Shown piece after piece: positions 1 to 16,269 of a DNA stretch of 64,000 nucleotides. The first letter of the stretch is position 1. Each line of letters begins with the position of its first letter. The notes under the pieces were generated by a model, which was not told where the DNA came from, ran no database searches, and worked only from the letters and a program-made list of their open reading frames with translations. The stretch is from Nymphaea colorata (taxonomy: Eukaryota > Streptophyta > Magnoliopsida > Nymphaeales > Nymphaeaceae), in the NCBI RefSeq assembly GCF_008831285.2, contig NC_045143.1, positions 17,148,464-17,212,463 of the forward strand. Reading direction: 5' to 3'. The position numbers and the translations under genes are program-made.

Positions 1-519
1 AAAAACCAACTTCCGATCGAAACCTATTGCAGTGCAGGTGACAGAAAATATAAAATTCCAGTCGCCATGGTTCTCAATATTCCCATCTTTTAATCACCGG
101 AAAGTTGATATTTTTAGGTGCATATCTTTCAACAAAAACCTAAGGTTTGCGAAATCATTCGACTGGAATCATCTTTCTTGATAAACAAGCAAAACGACGC
201 ACGAACCTGCATTGCGGGGTAATAAGAGAACACCTAACGCGTTTGAAAACTGAACCCACCCATTGATTTATCCTTTTTTCAAGGAACGTAATATGACAAA
301 CTCATACCAGATGGGAAGGGCGAACTGCTTCAAGCTGGTGCATCCCAACCCTCTCCAATGTAATCACAGAGAAGACTATCCTACTCCTTGGCAAAGGTAT
401 CCGATCGAGTCCTGATAAAGAGAGTCCGGAAAAGGATCCTAAAACCGCACCACTTGCAATGGGTTTCCTCAATAAACAAGAGCGACACGTATAGGAAGAG
501 AAAGTATGTATGTGTGTAC
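1..519 (-). other. PMS1 intron 1 (partial)
   Basis: This stretch lies downstream of the PMS1 first-exon donor, on the minus strand. I looked for the next conserved PMS1 exon, which should encode the segment beginning VLALKHHTSK in Arabidopsis, and did not find it. The intron therefore probably continues past the left edge of the window. No other gene is visible in it. Confidence 0.6.
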
Positions 520-801
520 CTGGAAGTTGTGGGGTGGGATGCCGCAGCCATTGTCGGCGACCTTGAAGGACTCCCGGCCGTACTCATTGAGGGCGATGTC
601 GATGGAGGTAGAGCCGGCATCGAGGCTGTTCTCGACGAGTTCCTTAACGGCGGAGGGCAGGTCCAATATCACCTGCCCTGAGCATATCCTGTGCACGTCC
701 CCCTTGTTGATTGGCCGTATAACTCCGGCCGCAGGCGACGACGAGCCGCCCGCGCGGGCGCCACCGCCACCCGCGCGGGCGCCACCGCCACCCGCTTCCA
801 T
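520..801 (-). CDS. PMS1: DNA mismatch repair protein PMS1, first coding exon (partial gene)
   Basis: This is the N-terminal exon of a MutL-family GHKL ATPase. In plants PMS1 pairs with MLH1 (MutL-alpha) and acts in the nucleus after mismatch recognition. The translation contains GVIRPINKGDVHRICSGQV, the ATPase motif ELVENSLDAG with its Mg-binding Asn, and the DNGCGI motif, all in the usual order and spacing. The reading frame ends at PHNFQ followed by a good splice donor (CAG|GTACAC, GT at 518-519), so the rest of the gene lies beyond the left edge. An upstream in-frame ATG at 888 exists. I chose 801 because the 802-888 stretch holds E2F-like sites and has no family similarity. A Gly/Ala/Arg-rich leader (GGGGARA twice) precedes the conserved part. 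Confidence 0.9.
744..794 (-). repeat. 21-bp GC-rich tandem repeat in PMS1 N-terminus
   Basis: Two near-identical in-frame 21-bp units encode GGGGARA twice just before the conserved ATPase domain. PMS1 N-terminal extensions vary between species, so this is probably a lineage-specific length change with no effect on catalysis. Confidence 0.6.
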
Positions 802-820
802 CGTTACGCCGACGGAAATC

Positions 821-889
821 CTCCCGCCAAGCCCCCACAAACGCGAGACTCCCGCGGGAAATTTACCCGCCAGCACTTCCCGCGCCAAG
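821..889 (-). promoter_or_regulatory. Cluster of three E2F-like sites upstream of PMS1
   Basis: On the minus strand the sequence holds TTTCCCGC (854-861, a perfect match to the E2F consensus TTTSSCGC), TTGGCGCGGGAA (878-889) and TTGGCGGGAG (821-830). They lie within 90 bp upstream of the preferred PMS1 ATG. E2F sites are well known in promoters of plant replication and repair genes that peak in S phase. The sites are seen; regulation by E2F is inferred. Confidence 0.55.
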
Positions 890-2186
890 GGTTATACCTT
901 TGCCAGAAACGGATCCGACCTTTTCTTCCGTTTTATATCTAGACGGTGGTGGAAATTGCAATATTATCAGTATCGGATCTCGTCTTGTATATCGAGTCGT
1001 GTCGGCCGAAATTTACATTCATGTATTAGGTTCTATAAAACCTTAAATATAAAGCGATTTGGTTTGGTCCAAACAACTTTTATATTAGCCGAAATCTGGG
1101 GATATGGCTCTTTTTCGGCTTTTACTTGCGTTAATTAGCTAGCCGTAGCACGCGTATCGGCTGATCAGGGCAATAGTCGCCGATACTAGTGGGACTTTTC
1201 CCGTTATGAATCTTAATACCGTTTACATTCCCTCCATTTCGTTAGCGTCGCCGATGGTAGTAGTGATATATAAAGCTTAAAAACCTCTAACCCAACCAGC
1301 TATATTGTTCTCCTTAAAGTCCATCCATGTTTTTTGTAAAGTAATGCATGTTTCAAATCAAGAAAGAAATATAGAGTTCGATTCGACGGTAAATTTCACC
1401 AACCGCAGATTTAAGATCAGCCTTTGATCCGATATTTGAGGCCGCCAGCATTGGCTCACAATTGAGTTATTGTGATGTAAACGAAGTTTTTTAAGAAATG
1501 GTTTTGAAATCAAGTCGGCTAAGCTGCTTTTTATAAGAATTGACCGATCATGCGATTCAGCGGAACTAGTTGTGTGTTTCTTTCTCAACAATTGGAATTT
1601 CTGAAAAGATTAAAATACAATATGCTTTAAATTGTTTAAAAGCGACTCATAGCTTTCTCTTGAATTGGGTTTATTGCCACTTGTTCATTTTGAATCAGTC
1701 AATCCTGATTACATTTATGTAAATTAAATTGATCACAACTACTCTGCTAGACTTGCTGTTCCATGTGCATTAATTAAAAGAGGCATGCCCTTCCGAAGCT
1801 AAATCTCCAATGGCTTCCAATGCCATGGAAAAGTTCAAGACATGCAGAGAGACAAGAATGGTAGTTGATATACGACTTTCACTTAATTGAATGTCCTCCC
1901 TCCTTCATCTTCCATTTCCGATGCCACGGAAGAAGGCTCGATGCGAACAATTGCGCGATGATTTCACATGAACTCACGAAGAAGAGAGAAGACCATTTCA
2001 ACAACTTAACATCTCATTTTTACAATCAATCGAACATCATGAAGAAAAACAAAGAGTAAGCGATGGAATTATCGATACAATTCAATGGAACGCACGGAAA
2101 TAACGTAAGAGAGAGAAGAGATAAATCACCAAGTAAACGCTCTGCTTACACATTGACAGAGCTTAAGGTGGGGCCGCTTACATTGG
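890..2186. other. Intergenic region between PMS1 and the U-box gene
   Basis: AT-rich sequence that should contain the distal PMS1 promoter and the 3' flank of the U-box gene. I see no conserved coding segment, RNA gene or clear repeat in it. Confidence 0.6.
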
Positions 2187-3875
2187 TCAAAAGCGAGCCG
2201 TATTAGCCTCGTGGTAGCTGGTCCAGCCGGAGGAGCCCGCCACCGGTGGTGTCGTGCCCTCCCGTCCCCCGCCACCACCACCGTAGTCCTCGAATTCCGC
2301 GGCATGGGCCTCCCTGAGCACCTGGAGCAGCGCGTCTGCCTTCTCCTTGGTCCGCCCGCTCCCCTGCGAGGCAAGCCTCCTCAACTCATAGAGGAGGCTG
2401 CAGTCCGGCCCGGTGTCCACCAGCCGCGCTTTCCCCTTCCCTACCATTAGAAGCATGAGCGCCACTGCTTGCTCCACCACTGGTCCGGCGCCTTTAGCTC
2501 CCACTATCGCCTCAGTCGCGCTGTCGAGCACGTCGGAGCCCAGCAGTGCCCTCCGTCCTTCATCCAGTGTCGCGAGGTTGTACAGGATCATGAAGCACCG
2601 CGCTCGGACAACGCCGTCGTCGGCCGAGGCGGAACCGCCTCCGATAACCCCCGCCGTTCTCCTGGCGCGTCTCGCCAGTATCGGGACAGCGCCTGCGTGA
2701 ATCATCTTGATCCTGTTTGCCGCGTGGAGAGAGAGGTAGTAGAGGGCCAAAGCCGCGTCCTCGGCGGCGGCGGCGATGTCGCGGCCCCCGCCCGTGCCGA
2801 GGAGTTCGAGCAGGAGCGGGATCCCGCCGATCGCTGCGATCACAGATCGGTTCTCCTCCTCCACGGCGAGGCTGAAGATTGCGGCTGCGGCGTGGCCCCT
2901 CGACTCACTGCACCCGTTCCGGAGGACGTCGAGCAGGAATTGGAGAGCGCCCGCGCGGACCAGCTGCACCTTGTTCTCCTTCTCCAGTGACAGGTTCACG
3001 ATCGTGGCGACGGAGTCGCTCTGCGCCTGCAGGCTACGCGACGTGGAGAGCTCGAACAGGGCATTGAGGAGGCCTTTGTCCGATGCGAGCGTCGACCGGC
3101 AGGAGAGGTCCGTTCGGGTGAGTTGCCGGAGATCGTGAACCGCCGCCTCCTTCTCTGCCACGTCGTGCCTCAGGAGTCGCTGCGTGAACCGGGACGGGAT
3201 GTCACCGCCTTGGTCATCGTTGGCGTAATCAGAATGGAAGCCTGAGGGGATTCTCGGGGAGACTGGAAAGGAGAAGGCGGAGACCTGATCGGGTTTCAAG
3301 TTGGTGGCGGAGTGTATGACGCGGGGTTCGAGTGGGGGAGCAGAAGGTCGGGGGTCGAGAGGGCTGAATGAACCCGGAGCTAAGGTCCAGACGTTGGGAT
3401 CAGGCTGGGCGGTGGGGCGGAGGAGGTTGGCGACGCAGAGGCGGGCTTCCTCGATCGACGGCGGGGAAGGGAGGGGGAGGTCGTAGGACTGGCAGAACCG
3501 TCGGATAGCGGAGTGGAGGGAGCGGTTGGAGATGAGGGAGGCCGAGTGGCCGTCACCCAGGAGGGACTCGCCGTTGATGTAGCAGTGTGTCTGGCCGGAC
3601 TCGAGCCAGGCGGAGACGCAATTCCGCTCGTAGGTTTGGCCCGAGGGGACGATGACGGGGTCGGACATGGGTCGGGCGGATATGGGGCAGAGGAACTCCG
3701 GCGGCCACAAGACGTCGTCTGGTGGTGCCGGCGACGATGCCGACTGGTGGTGATGGGCGTCTGAGCTCATCGTGCCTAGGTCGCAGGGCGGGGGAGGGAG
3801 AGATGGAGGTTTTTTATCGCTCTCTGCTCTGCTCTGGTCGTCGGACAACGAGTGGAGGGACCATACTCCTTCCAA
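2187..3875 (-). CDS. U-box/ARM-repeat E3 ubiquitin ligase, PUB38-41-like
   Basis: This intronless gene encodes 562 residues from the ATG at 3875, or 527 from the second ATG at 3770. The U-box begins at residue 58 with PEFLCPISARPMSDPVIVPS, continues with GQTYERNCVSAWLE, and ends near residue 126 (LHSAIRRFC). Such a domain recruits an E2 enzyme and transfers ubiquitin. Residues 230-480 form armadillo-type helical repeats for substrate binding (for example TIVNLSLEKENKVQLVRAGA and AAIFSLAVEEENRSVIAAIG). The family length of about 530-560 and the absence of introns fit Arabidopsis PUB38-41. The tail is Gly-rich (GGGGGG near 532). The second ATG is attractive because residues 1-35 look like low-complexity leader. 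Its substrate cannot be told from sequence. Confidence 0.93.
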   Translation of the reverse strand: MEGVWSLHSLSDDQSRAESDKKPPSLPPPPCDLGTMSSDAHHHQSASSPAPPDDVLWPPEFLCPISARPMSDPVIVPSGQTYERNCVSAWLESGQTHCYINGESLLGDGHSASLISNRSLHSAIRRFCQSYDLPLPSPPSIEEARLCVANLLRPTAQPDPNVWTLAPGSFSPLDPRPSAPPLEPRVIHSATNLKPDQVSAFSFPVSPRIPSGFHSDYANDDQGGDIPSRFTQRLLRHDVAEKEAAVHDLRQLTRTDLSCRSTLASDKGLLNALFELSTSRSLQAQSDSVATIVNLSLEKENKVQLVRAGALQFLLDVLRNGCSESRGHAAAAIFSLAVEEENRSVIAAIGGIPLLLELLGTGGGRDIAAAAEDAALALYYLSLHAANRIKMIHAGAVPILARRARRTAGVIGGGSASADDGVVRARCFMILYNLATLDEGRRALLGSDVLDSATEAIVGAKGAGPVVEQAVALMLLMVGKGKARLVDTGPDCSLLYELRRLASQGSGRTKEKADALLQVLREAHAAEFEDYGGGGGGREGTTPPVAGSSGWTSYHEANTARF

Positions 3876-5588
3876 CGCACGGTCGTGAACCCGTCAAACG
3901 TTGACCTTTCTTCCTCGCAGTCGGTCTAGCTATTCGGCTCGGCTCGAAGCGTTTACGAAAGTTTAACTTGCTTAGTTATTTTTTAGAACCACAGGTAGTA
4001 ATGCATTAGATTATTATATGCGACCCCCCCTATTTATTTTGAGTATGTAACTTGTATTTTGCATTTGCACATAGTATTTATGTCAATGTTTCTTCATATT
4101 CTTCTTGTTATTGAACGTTCCCATCACACCTTTTTTGCTATAACTATGTTTTTAAGGGGGGGCATTTGACACACGATGAATGTTCTCATCACGCCAGCTC
4201 GGCTTCACCAGCCAGCCTTGCACATTCCGTCACCGTGAAAGGCAAGGTAAAGAATTTAGTCATGGCAATCAAATGCCAAAAATGCCCCTTACTTTCTTAA
4301 TTTGTACCTTCTTCTAACAACTAAGTTGGGTAGGCGTTCCATCTTTTATGTCAATGAGTAGAAGCTGGTTGGTCTTAAATTGTAGTTAATATGGAGTCGC
4401 CAAGGGACCGAAGAAATTTAACGCATCATAGATTGTGTGGTAGATCTACCAAGAACCACTTCAAGCCATACAACACAATGCGCACATATTTACTTATCCA
4501 AAGCTCCATTCATACTCTACAGTGAGTGGAGTGTATGGATGAAGGTGAAAAAATGTCTCATAGCATATTTTTGTCTTATGTCTCATAGCAACTGCTTGTT
4601 CACAAACCCTAACCTACAGCATTAACGAAGAGACTTATATTCGACTCGAGTGGGCCACTAACTAGGTCCACGATCAACCCTTAGTGGGACCCACCCATGG
4701 GTGGCTCCTCCGGAGCAGAAAAGTCCTCGACTACTTGAGTCCGAGTCTCGCTGCTTTGGAGCCTCTCGTGGAAAAAAGAAAAGCACAAAAACGCTGAACG
4801 ACTGGGTCCAATGAAAAGGCCGTGAGGTTGACATCCCTCTCTTTCATTGTTGAAAGAATCCAAGTTGCTTGGGTTACATTACATGAAACTGACAAGTCTC
4901 GGCTTGAGCTCGCTGATTTACACGAAACTGAACCGAGCCGTAGGCTCGTTTATCTAAAGGTCGAGCAACCCTAACAGTCCTCCCTCCGGGGCGTTGGCTT
5001 CGATCAGATTTGCGTCTCGTAAGGTATAACAAAACTGTCTTCAACATGACATTTTTTCCATTTTTTTTTTTTTTGTAACCATTTGTTGGTACGAAGGCGG
5101 GAACCATCTCCATCGGCTTCTTAGATTAAAAAATTGTGCATCACATGGTTTTCTGGTTATCGAATAGCTCCCAAGTTATTTATTTTTATCGTAGCTGTTG
5201 TTTTCAATAATGTTTTGATTTAAATAAAATAATATCAACCAGAATCTATGCGAAACAATGATTAATACGTTAGGTGCGTGTATCACAATGTGGCTCATAT
5301 CGTATGATGTTAAAAAGCAAATCTATCTTCTTCTTTTGTCAATTGGCGCTACTTGGTTCGCTGAATTTCAAGCTCGATTAACTTGTTCAACATTGGAGTG
5401 GAGGAGGCTGCTCTCCTCGTAAACAGGCTGATTCGATTCAACAGGCTGCCCTCCTTGGATCACGAACGCACCGGTACTCTTAACGCTATAGATCCAATAG
5501 TTGGTTTCTGATCCCCGCTCTCTCACTCCCTCTCAAACGCACACACGGTGCGAGCGGAATCGGAGGTCGGAATCCGTCGGGTTCTACG
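3876..5588. other. Intergenic region between divergent U-box and UMPS genes
   Basis: This 1.7 kb spacer separates two divergently transcribed genes and should contain both promoters. The last 80 bases (from about 5510) are a CT-rich leader typical of a plant 5' UTR for UMPS. No coding region, RNA gene or clear transposon end was recognised. Confidence 0.6.
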
Positions 5589-9345
<3,757 letters not shown>

Positions 9346-10964
9346 TTTTTTTGTCAACTCTTACGCTTCTTTTCTTGACGCTCTTAGTGCATAATGTGGA
9401 TTTTTTTCCACTGTGTCATTATGCTTCTTTGCTATATTAGATTCGCAGCAAATTGTTGTTGCATCCTTTTTCTTGCTTCAACCTAATGGTGGCTGCTCAG
9501 GAGTGGGGTGTACAAAGGGCAGAATGATCCTTCCGGGTGTAGGTTTTAGTTGCTTATTAAGTGCCGGGAGAAAGGTAATAAAAATTAATAATTGAGTTAT
9601 GAGGAACTCCAAAGTGCTCGCAGCTGCTTAAGACTTTCTATTCAATACGTTAACATATGAGAGCATTTTAGTGCACGTTACAATTTTTTTTTTTCAACAT
9701 TTTCTCAATATGTGGATGTTCGATCCAATTTCGTTCATGTTTGTAGGATCATTTCTATTAATCTCTCTTGACGCTCCTCCCCCACCAAAAAAGAAAAAAA
9801 AACCCTGCAACAGGCATATCTACGGATGTTTTTGCTTAGAATAAATGGTTTATACACTAGCTTTTTTTTTTTTGGTTTCTGAGAAAAATTATACTTTTTT
9901 GTATTTTGTTTGTAGAAACTATCACACTGAGCATTTCTAATGCCAATATCTGCTTTCTGAATAGGTGAAAAATCAAGGTTCTTATTACTTGAAGGCATAG
10001 TGAATAGTGATAAATAGTTAGGCTTCTTTTCTTCGGCTGCCCACGGGCCACGGGCAAGTTAACAAAGAATAAAGATCAATGTAGCATTTGGATGGCATCC
10101 TCCAAAAACTTCGTTTTGTGACAACAGCATTTTGTTGAACCAGTTTTATAAGCGGTTTCTGAAACCTGGTTTTGTGTTCGAGTGATAAGACAAAAATCCG
10201 GTTTTCATTTTTTTTTTTTGAAATTGGGTTTTGTTTCGATGACAAAAAAGAGTTTTTAGTGGCATATGTAAAAACTAATATCAGTTATTACATGTAATAC
10301 TTAGCCAAAAAAAAACATGCTTATTGGCAAATATGTCGCCTTTTGCTGTGTATAAAAGAAAGTGAAAGTGTTCTCTAATATATATCCATTAAACAAAAAT
10401 TTACATAGCCAATGTTCAGTTCTACAAAAAATGTATGCACAATAAAAAATTAATCCCTTTGGACCATAGTAATTGCCAATTATGCATCCAGATTCGGTAC
10501 TGCTCTGTGAGCAAGACAACTGAGCGCAGAATAACACTATTTTGCGTACAGCATATTTGAGCTCGCACCCATAGCACGATAAGGATCATTTGTAGCAGAT
10601 CGTCAGCCGTACCAAACATGCGCTTTACCAAACCCAAACTATTATGGGCTGTTGCAATCTGAACTTGAATATGATCACTGAGGGAAATTTCCTTGCACAT
10701 GTTCATTTTCTTTGTTTAAGGAATCACCTGTATCTTCAGCTCAAGGTGTGCACAGTTGGTAAAGTGAAGTCCATGATCACAAGTGGTTCTTTATATTCAC
10801 AGTCACTCTGTTCAGATATCAATGGAGGTGCAAGGAGACTTGAGTTCCACCAATAATTCCAATTCCTAGGATAGCCATTTACTGGGAATGAGTTTCCAGA
10901 TGGTCATGGGTTAGAATGCTGTGAGACGTTATCTTAACACCAAAAACAATTTCACCCCCAACCC

Positions 10965-11120
10965 AAGGGGGGGAGCCAGGATTCTTTTCAGGGGCAGGCC
11001 AAACAGTCCAACTTCAGATCCGGATAGGGCTAAACTGAATTCAAATATAAAAAATACATTGCTTGTAATTTTTTCAATGTATTTTTTTTTTTTCAATTAG
11101 TTGGGGTGGGCCTTCCGCCC
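10965..11120. repeat. Possible mobile-element remnant
   Basis: One end reads GGGGGGGAGCCAGGATTC and the other GGGCCTTCCGCCCCTGCCC, with an AT/T-rich middle. A similar arrangement lies at 25545-25745 (GGGCGGAGGGAGGGG to GGTTTCGCCCCT). Such ends recur in plant genomes as unclassified repeats. The assignment is by appearance only. Confidence 0.3.
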
Positions 11121-13082
11121 CTGCCCAATCCCATTCAAACTGAGCATGAGCATCGCTAGGCCAATCCTCCATGCCAAGAGTAAGAAGCTCAACAGGTACC
11201 AATGGGCAACCATGGAGAGCACAGCCTACTGCAACCGAACTACATAAACAATTTCATAAACATACCTAGGGCAATCAACTAGGGGTCTCAGGAGTTTTTT
11301 TATTCTAATCGGGCCCGCGTTGTGGGCAGTAGGTCCAGGCCCGGCCTGTGGAAACGTTCTGCCCAAGCCCCAGCCCTACAATCAACAAAAACACCACGAA
11401 CAAACAACCTACAGTTGGAAGGGAACAGTGACACGCCGCCATGCAATTGCAGATCGCAGAACCATTCCACGAACATAAGGCATCCATTTCCCAGGAATGC
11501 GCGAATTTTTGTTCAAAAAAGGGAAAAAACCACGTAACAGCACATAACCGATATCTCATATAATAGACTTTTACGTATCCAAAGTTTCTGCCTCCATCCG
11601 GCTTAAACCAATTTAGGATAGAAAGCAACGTCACATAGAACCTTTCACGATACGATTAGTAGTAGCACACCGAATCTCCCACCAAGGAGACGTCCTTCTT
11701 CAAAGTCACCATAGGATTCACCATTACTTTTTTTTTCATATGCATATTAGATAGTTCGGTTTAGCGTTCTTCTCTTTAAAGTCTTTTGATTCAAAACCAT
11801 ACATTTATCCAAAACGGAAAAACGTAGAACTTTAAAAAAAAATAATACAAAACTATGTCATAAATGGAACGGTTGCGGAATTATTCTACAGTGGACGTGT
11901 TGCCTTTTCCCCAGTGTTCTTTCAGTTTCCGGGCATTAAATGATGTCCTCCTTTTTAAATACTTTTTTAAAACCGCAAGCTTTTTTATTTGGAGACTTTC
12001 ACGCTAGAAACACCATGCAGCTTTTCATACCGAAAAAAAGCCCCGTTTCATGAAGAGGGGCGTTCTTTCCTGACCGTCCTAGCTGCCCACCATTTCCACC
12101 GGAAACAACATGCGTTCATTATTTTTTTCCGTTAAACAGATTCAACGCGAAGGACATCCTTTAATAGAGCCGCCAAAAAAAAAAAAAGAAACCTCTGACA
12201 GGGGCCTGATAATTCTTCAACGTAAGTTTTTGAAGCGCTTCCAAAATCTAATGAAAGGTCTCCACATCCATAGTTTTTATGTTTAATAGATCATGTGAAA
12301 CACGTTTCCTATGTTAAGATTGAATCATTTAATATGCTCTGATCAACGTGCAGCTACGATCGGAGCCGCTTTCTTATTTCCATAAAAGGAAGTTTCTGAA
12401 TTCTCAGGCAGCCATGTTTGTCGGTGGGCACTGTTTTTAACTGGGAAGGACTGTGATTTGGAAATTGGTTTGATAAAATCCAGCATAGACGGTGCCATTC
12501 CAAGGGATGTTCCATCGACTTTTATTGAACATCAACCGGTTGTTGAGTGACATTCTGATCGATTAAGAGATTACAATTTTCAGTTACTAGGAACATAGAT
12601 AAAAGTCTGGTTGTCAGTTGGATGTGTGGGGATATTATTTTTATGAACTGCAAATGCTAAATGCACTGAACTCCAGTTTATGAGCGTGGAAAGAGGAAGG
12701 AGATTTCGCCTCTTCGAGGTCGCCTCCAGTTTAGCATTCTGTGGGGCTCGTTTAAACTTTCTTTCTCTACATATCACGGTATGGCGAGGAGTGGATTAAT
12801 GTCGGGTGCAAGACCATGAAAGTGTTAACTCTTGGTTGTCTCACAACAGAAACGGAAAACGGGGAAAGATTTGGGTGCGTAAATGAAGGTAATCGATGCA
12901 TAATGGAAGGCAAATCTCTCCCATTATTAGTTCAATATCATAGGTGTCCATGGGCAGATGAAATTTGATTTTGGAAGGGCTAGAGGACTTAATCTTATGT
13001 TCCCCCAAAATCTTGTGTTCAGGAAGAGGTCAGTAAGACCTCTAACTTCTACAGAAGACCTCACCTATAGTTGGTTCACATG

Positions 13083-13269
13083 CTCCTCTGTGAATTAGCC
13101 TCCACATCTTGCTTGTCATCCGCTCCATCGTATATTCATTACTATTTATGAACCCATGTGAACTGTGCCAATTAGCTGAAGACCAAGTGATCAGCTACAA
13201 CCAGATCTTGTGTCCATGTGGGCCAGATTAGTATTCAGATTGATAACTAATACCGTTGAACATCGAACC
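13083..13269 (+). repeat. Dispersed repeat, copy 1 (inverted relative to 49849-50034)
   Basis: This 187-bp segment matches the reverse complement of 49849-50034 along its whole length, with only scattered substitutions (about 92 percent by eye). It contains no recognised coding or transposon-end sequence. Two full copies in opposite orientation 36 kb apart suggest a short mobile or formerly mobile family. Confidence 0.65.
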
Positions 13270-14267
13270 AATTTAAACAACAGATTTAATCAGTCAGGTT
13301 CCTTTGCACATAAATTAACTGAATAGGTTCAATTATGAAAACATCATTTCTGATCCATATTTTGCATCAATATCTCTGCTTTTGCTGATCAAAATCAGGA
13401 CCACCAATTGGACGCTGTCATCGTATTTCAAAATCGCTTGCAGTCACAAGCCTTCCAGCGTGACAATCTTTCGAGGCTTCGTCACGTCATCGTCAGTCCA
13501 AATCTTTGAAAATCTTCCACAAGATGTATAATGGTCCATACAGCAACCTAACACTTAAAAATGAGTCTAAAATGTATCCACCTAGTTGCATAATTTCTTT
13601 CGCTTTTTTGTTTTTGTCCTTTTTTTTTCCCTGAAAAACCGATCAATCTCTTGATGATTAAAAGACAAATGTTTGACAACGAAAATCATGCTTAGCAAGT
13701 ATCGTAATGAAATCATAAGAACACCCACAATTCACAAATACGAATAACACACTCAGCATGATTTGTTTTTCCGCAAGTCCAAGAGAAACTAGAAATGGAT
13801 CCCCAAGTATCCATTTCCCACAAACAGAAAAAACAAAGGAAAATGAACATCTTTTTTGAGTGGCCTAACAAAAGAGAGTGCATGTTGGCATACAAAAAGG
13901 TGCCCATTTTTCATAAAATAAAGACAGCCATTGGTAGCTGGTATAGTTCTTGTGCGCATCAGTCCGGAAGACGAAGGAAGGAAGGAGGGAGAGCGTCGGC
14001 CCACAGAAAATACGTGTTTGAGTTTTCCTTTTCTTAGTATGAACGGTTCAAATCATTGTAGTACTATAGATATTGGCATGTGCATAACAATAATTTCCCA
14101 CTTCAACCCTATTCATTTTCCTTGACAGGGCGTTCCAAAATGGTCTTTCTTTTGTCAAAGGAAAGTCAGATTATCGTTTCCAGCAAGCGGGGGAAGCAGT
14201 GGGGAGCATGTGCGAGGTCTTCTCGTCACCAATAAAGATTCATGGTGCATACATTTATGATATTTAT

Positions 14268-14354
14268 TATTCTCTCTCTCTCTCTTTTCTCTCTCTCTCA
14301 CACACACACACATCTCTCTCTCTTTTCTCTCTCTCTCACACACACACACATATA
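14268..14354. repeat. Compound CT/CA microsatellite, duplicated
   Basis: A (CT)n-TTTT-(CT)n-(CA)n block occurs twice in direct succession. It is likely to be highly variable between individuals. Confidence 0.9.
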
Positions 14355-15371
14355 CAGCTCTGGGATTTAGTTTAAAGGCCCACCCAATTACAGGTAACTG
14401 AAAGGGACAGCTGCTAGCCGTGTCACATGGGTATCCCCACATCCAGTTAATGGCGCTTTCCCTCAATGAAGTGGTTAAAAAAAACAGAGCCATGCAGTCA
14501 CAGGAAAGTGAAGCAACAATTGTAAAACCAAGAACAGCTGCCTCGGGTGAAGACAGAGGATACGACTCTTTTATCTCTTGATGCTCCACTTTTTCGTGCT
14601 CCATCACAGTTGAGTTTAATAGGCTTGGCCCTCCTGGACCCTGGTGGACAGATCAGATTAGTCCTTAATGTCAAGGTCCATTGCACTGCCCAGTGTAATA
14701 AAACAGGTTGGTCCCCTCATAAGGCGAGGCTAATCCAGCTTCGAACATCCGCCACAGCCACATTATCATCATCCTCATCACCTACTCTACCTCTGAAAGA
14801 TGATCTGTAACCCAAGTGGGGAGAGATGCTTTATTCAGTGAAGCACGGCCGAAACAGATGCCTGGAAATCAGGGGCACCAAACAGCTAGCTCGAATTGCA
14901 TATTCAGAGGGGCTCCAATCTTCCAACATCTAAAGAGTGTGTGAGTTTAAAATGTCAATAGCAGGTTGAGCAGCAATAACAACATCCTCAAGGGCGGGGT
15001 CGAGTGTTCGATGAAGCGGCATGAAGCTGCCCTTCTGTCTCGCTTCGCATTTAAACGCGGTGAAGAGCGTTTCATGACACGCACCACCATTTCCCTTTTA
15101 GAATTGGCAAGCTTTCCGAAGATGCTGCCGCCTCCAGGGTGCGACAAAATGAAGAGTGCAAACTACAAAGGTATATATGCATTACCAGACACTTTCCTGT
15201 TTTCCCACCCGCCGCAATGACGGCAGGCCCTAAAACATCGTGCCACATTGATCAGGAATCTCACGCAAGCAAGAACGGAGGAAAACAATTCCCAGTAGCA
15301 AATGTAGCCCCAATAGATTACAGCAGGCCCTAATCCGAACCCCTGATAATCTTAACAATGGAATGTTTCCA

Positions 15372-15379
15372 CCTGCACA

Positions 15380-15415
<36 letters not shown>
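15372..15415. repeat. AC/AG compound microsatellite
   Basis: About eleven CA units run directly into about eight GA units. No function is apparent. Confidence 0.9.
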
Positions 15416-16269
15416 TTCAGATCCAAGGACCTGGTGGTTCAACCCCCCCTTTTAAAGCATTTATACATTAACGACCTTTTTTCAAACCATGAAAAAATTG
15501 GCGTATTTGGGGCATTAAGTAGACCTACTGCTTTTATGCATGGTAAGGGAGGTCGCCCTGTTCCAAACTCAAGGCGTCCTGTCATCAGCTCGGCAGCCGG
15601 CTCCATCAGATGAGCTGCAGAGGGAGAGTCCTGTGCTAACAAAATGTTCTTTATTCACTGAAAGTGCATGGGAGCAAATGCATGGAAAGATGCACTGAGA
15701 AGCACCGAAGATACTCAACAACACCATCAATAACACTGTACAGAGTCCGATGCGGACCTCGTAGAGTGGTTTTCTTTTTTTCTGATGTCGTCATACGAGC
15801 AACACCTTTTAAATGAATTACTGGCATGAACAGATGACATGGTAACACCAACCGCAACAAGACGGTTAGATATAGACATATCATGACATTAATAACCAAA
15901 AGTAATTGGTCTAAATAACAGAAAACAACCAACGAAACCATAAATAGCTCCCTTGCCAACCATGCTTTGATCAAAACTGGCGCCGATAATGCCCGTGGGT
16001 GTATGCACAAGGCATATTTTGGACACAGTAACGGACCTAGAGAAGTGAACTTGCAAAAGTTGCCTCAAGACACCCTTCTTCGCGAGTCCTGGAATTTTCA
16101 TTGCCCAATCGTCTCTGTCACTGGATAGGCAGGTTTCTGTTGCAAATATCCCATATCTGGATGCCTCAGGCGGGCATAGAATTTCATAGATATAGAAGAA
16201 GACATGGTAGGAACCGCAGATGGAATTTACATTACTTTCACCATAAAGAGAGAATCTCACGCAATCGGC

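Larger units (their letters stand above)
9346..16269. other. 6.9 kb spacer between convergent UMPS and SCL14-like genes
   Basis: No open frame in this stretch resembles a known plant protein. It contains the 3' UTRs of both flanking genes, low-complexity T tracts, two microsatellites (14268-14354 and 15372-15415), a dispersed repeat (13083-13269) and a possible mobile-element remnant near 10965-11120. The remainder appears to be ordinary AT-rich intergenic DNA. Confidence 0.6.

Noticed and set aside
802-888. N-terminal extension MAREVLAGKF... of PMS1
   Set aside because: It is in frame but lies over E2F-like sites, lacks similarity to PMS1 proteins, and the internal ATG at 801 gives a normal-length N-terminus.
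2211-3138. Several long open frames antisense to the U-box gene
   Set aside because: They are GC-rich shadow frames of the real minus-strand coding sequence.
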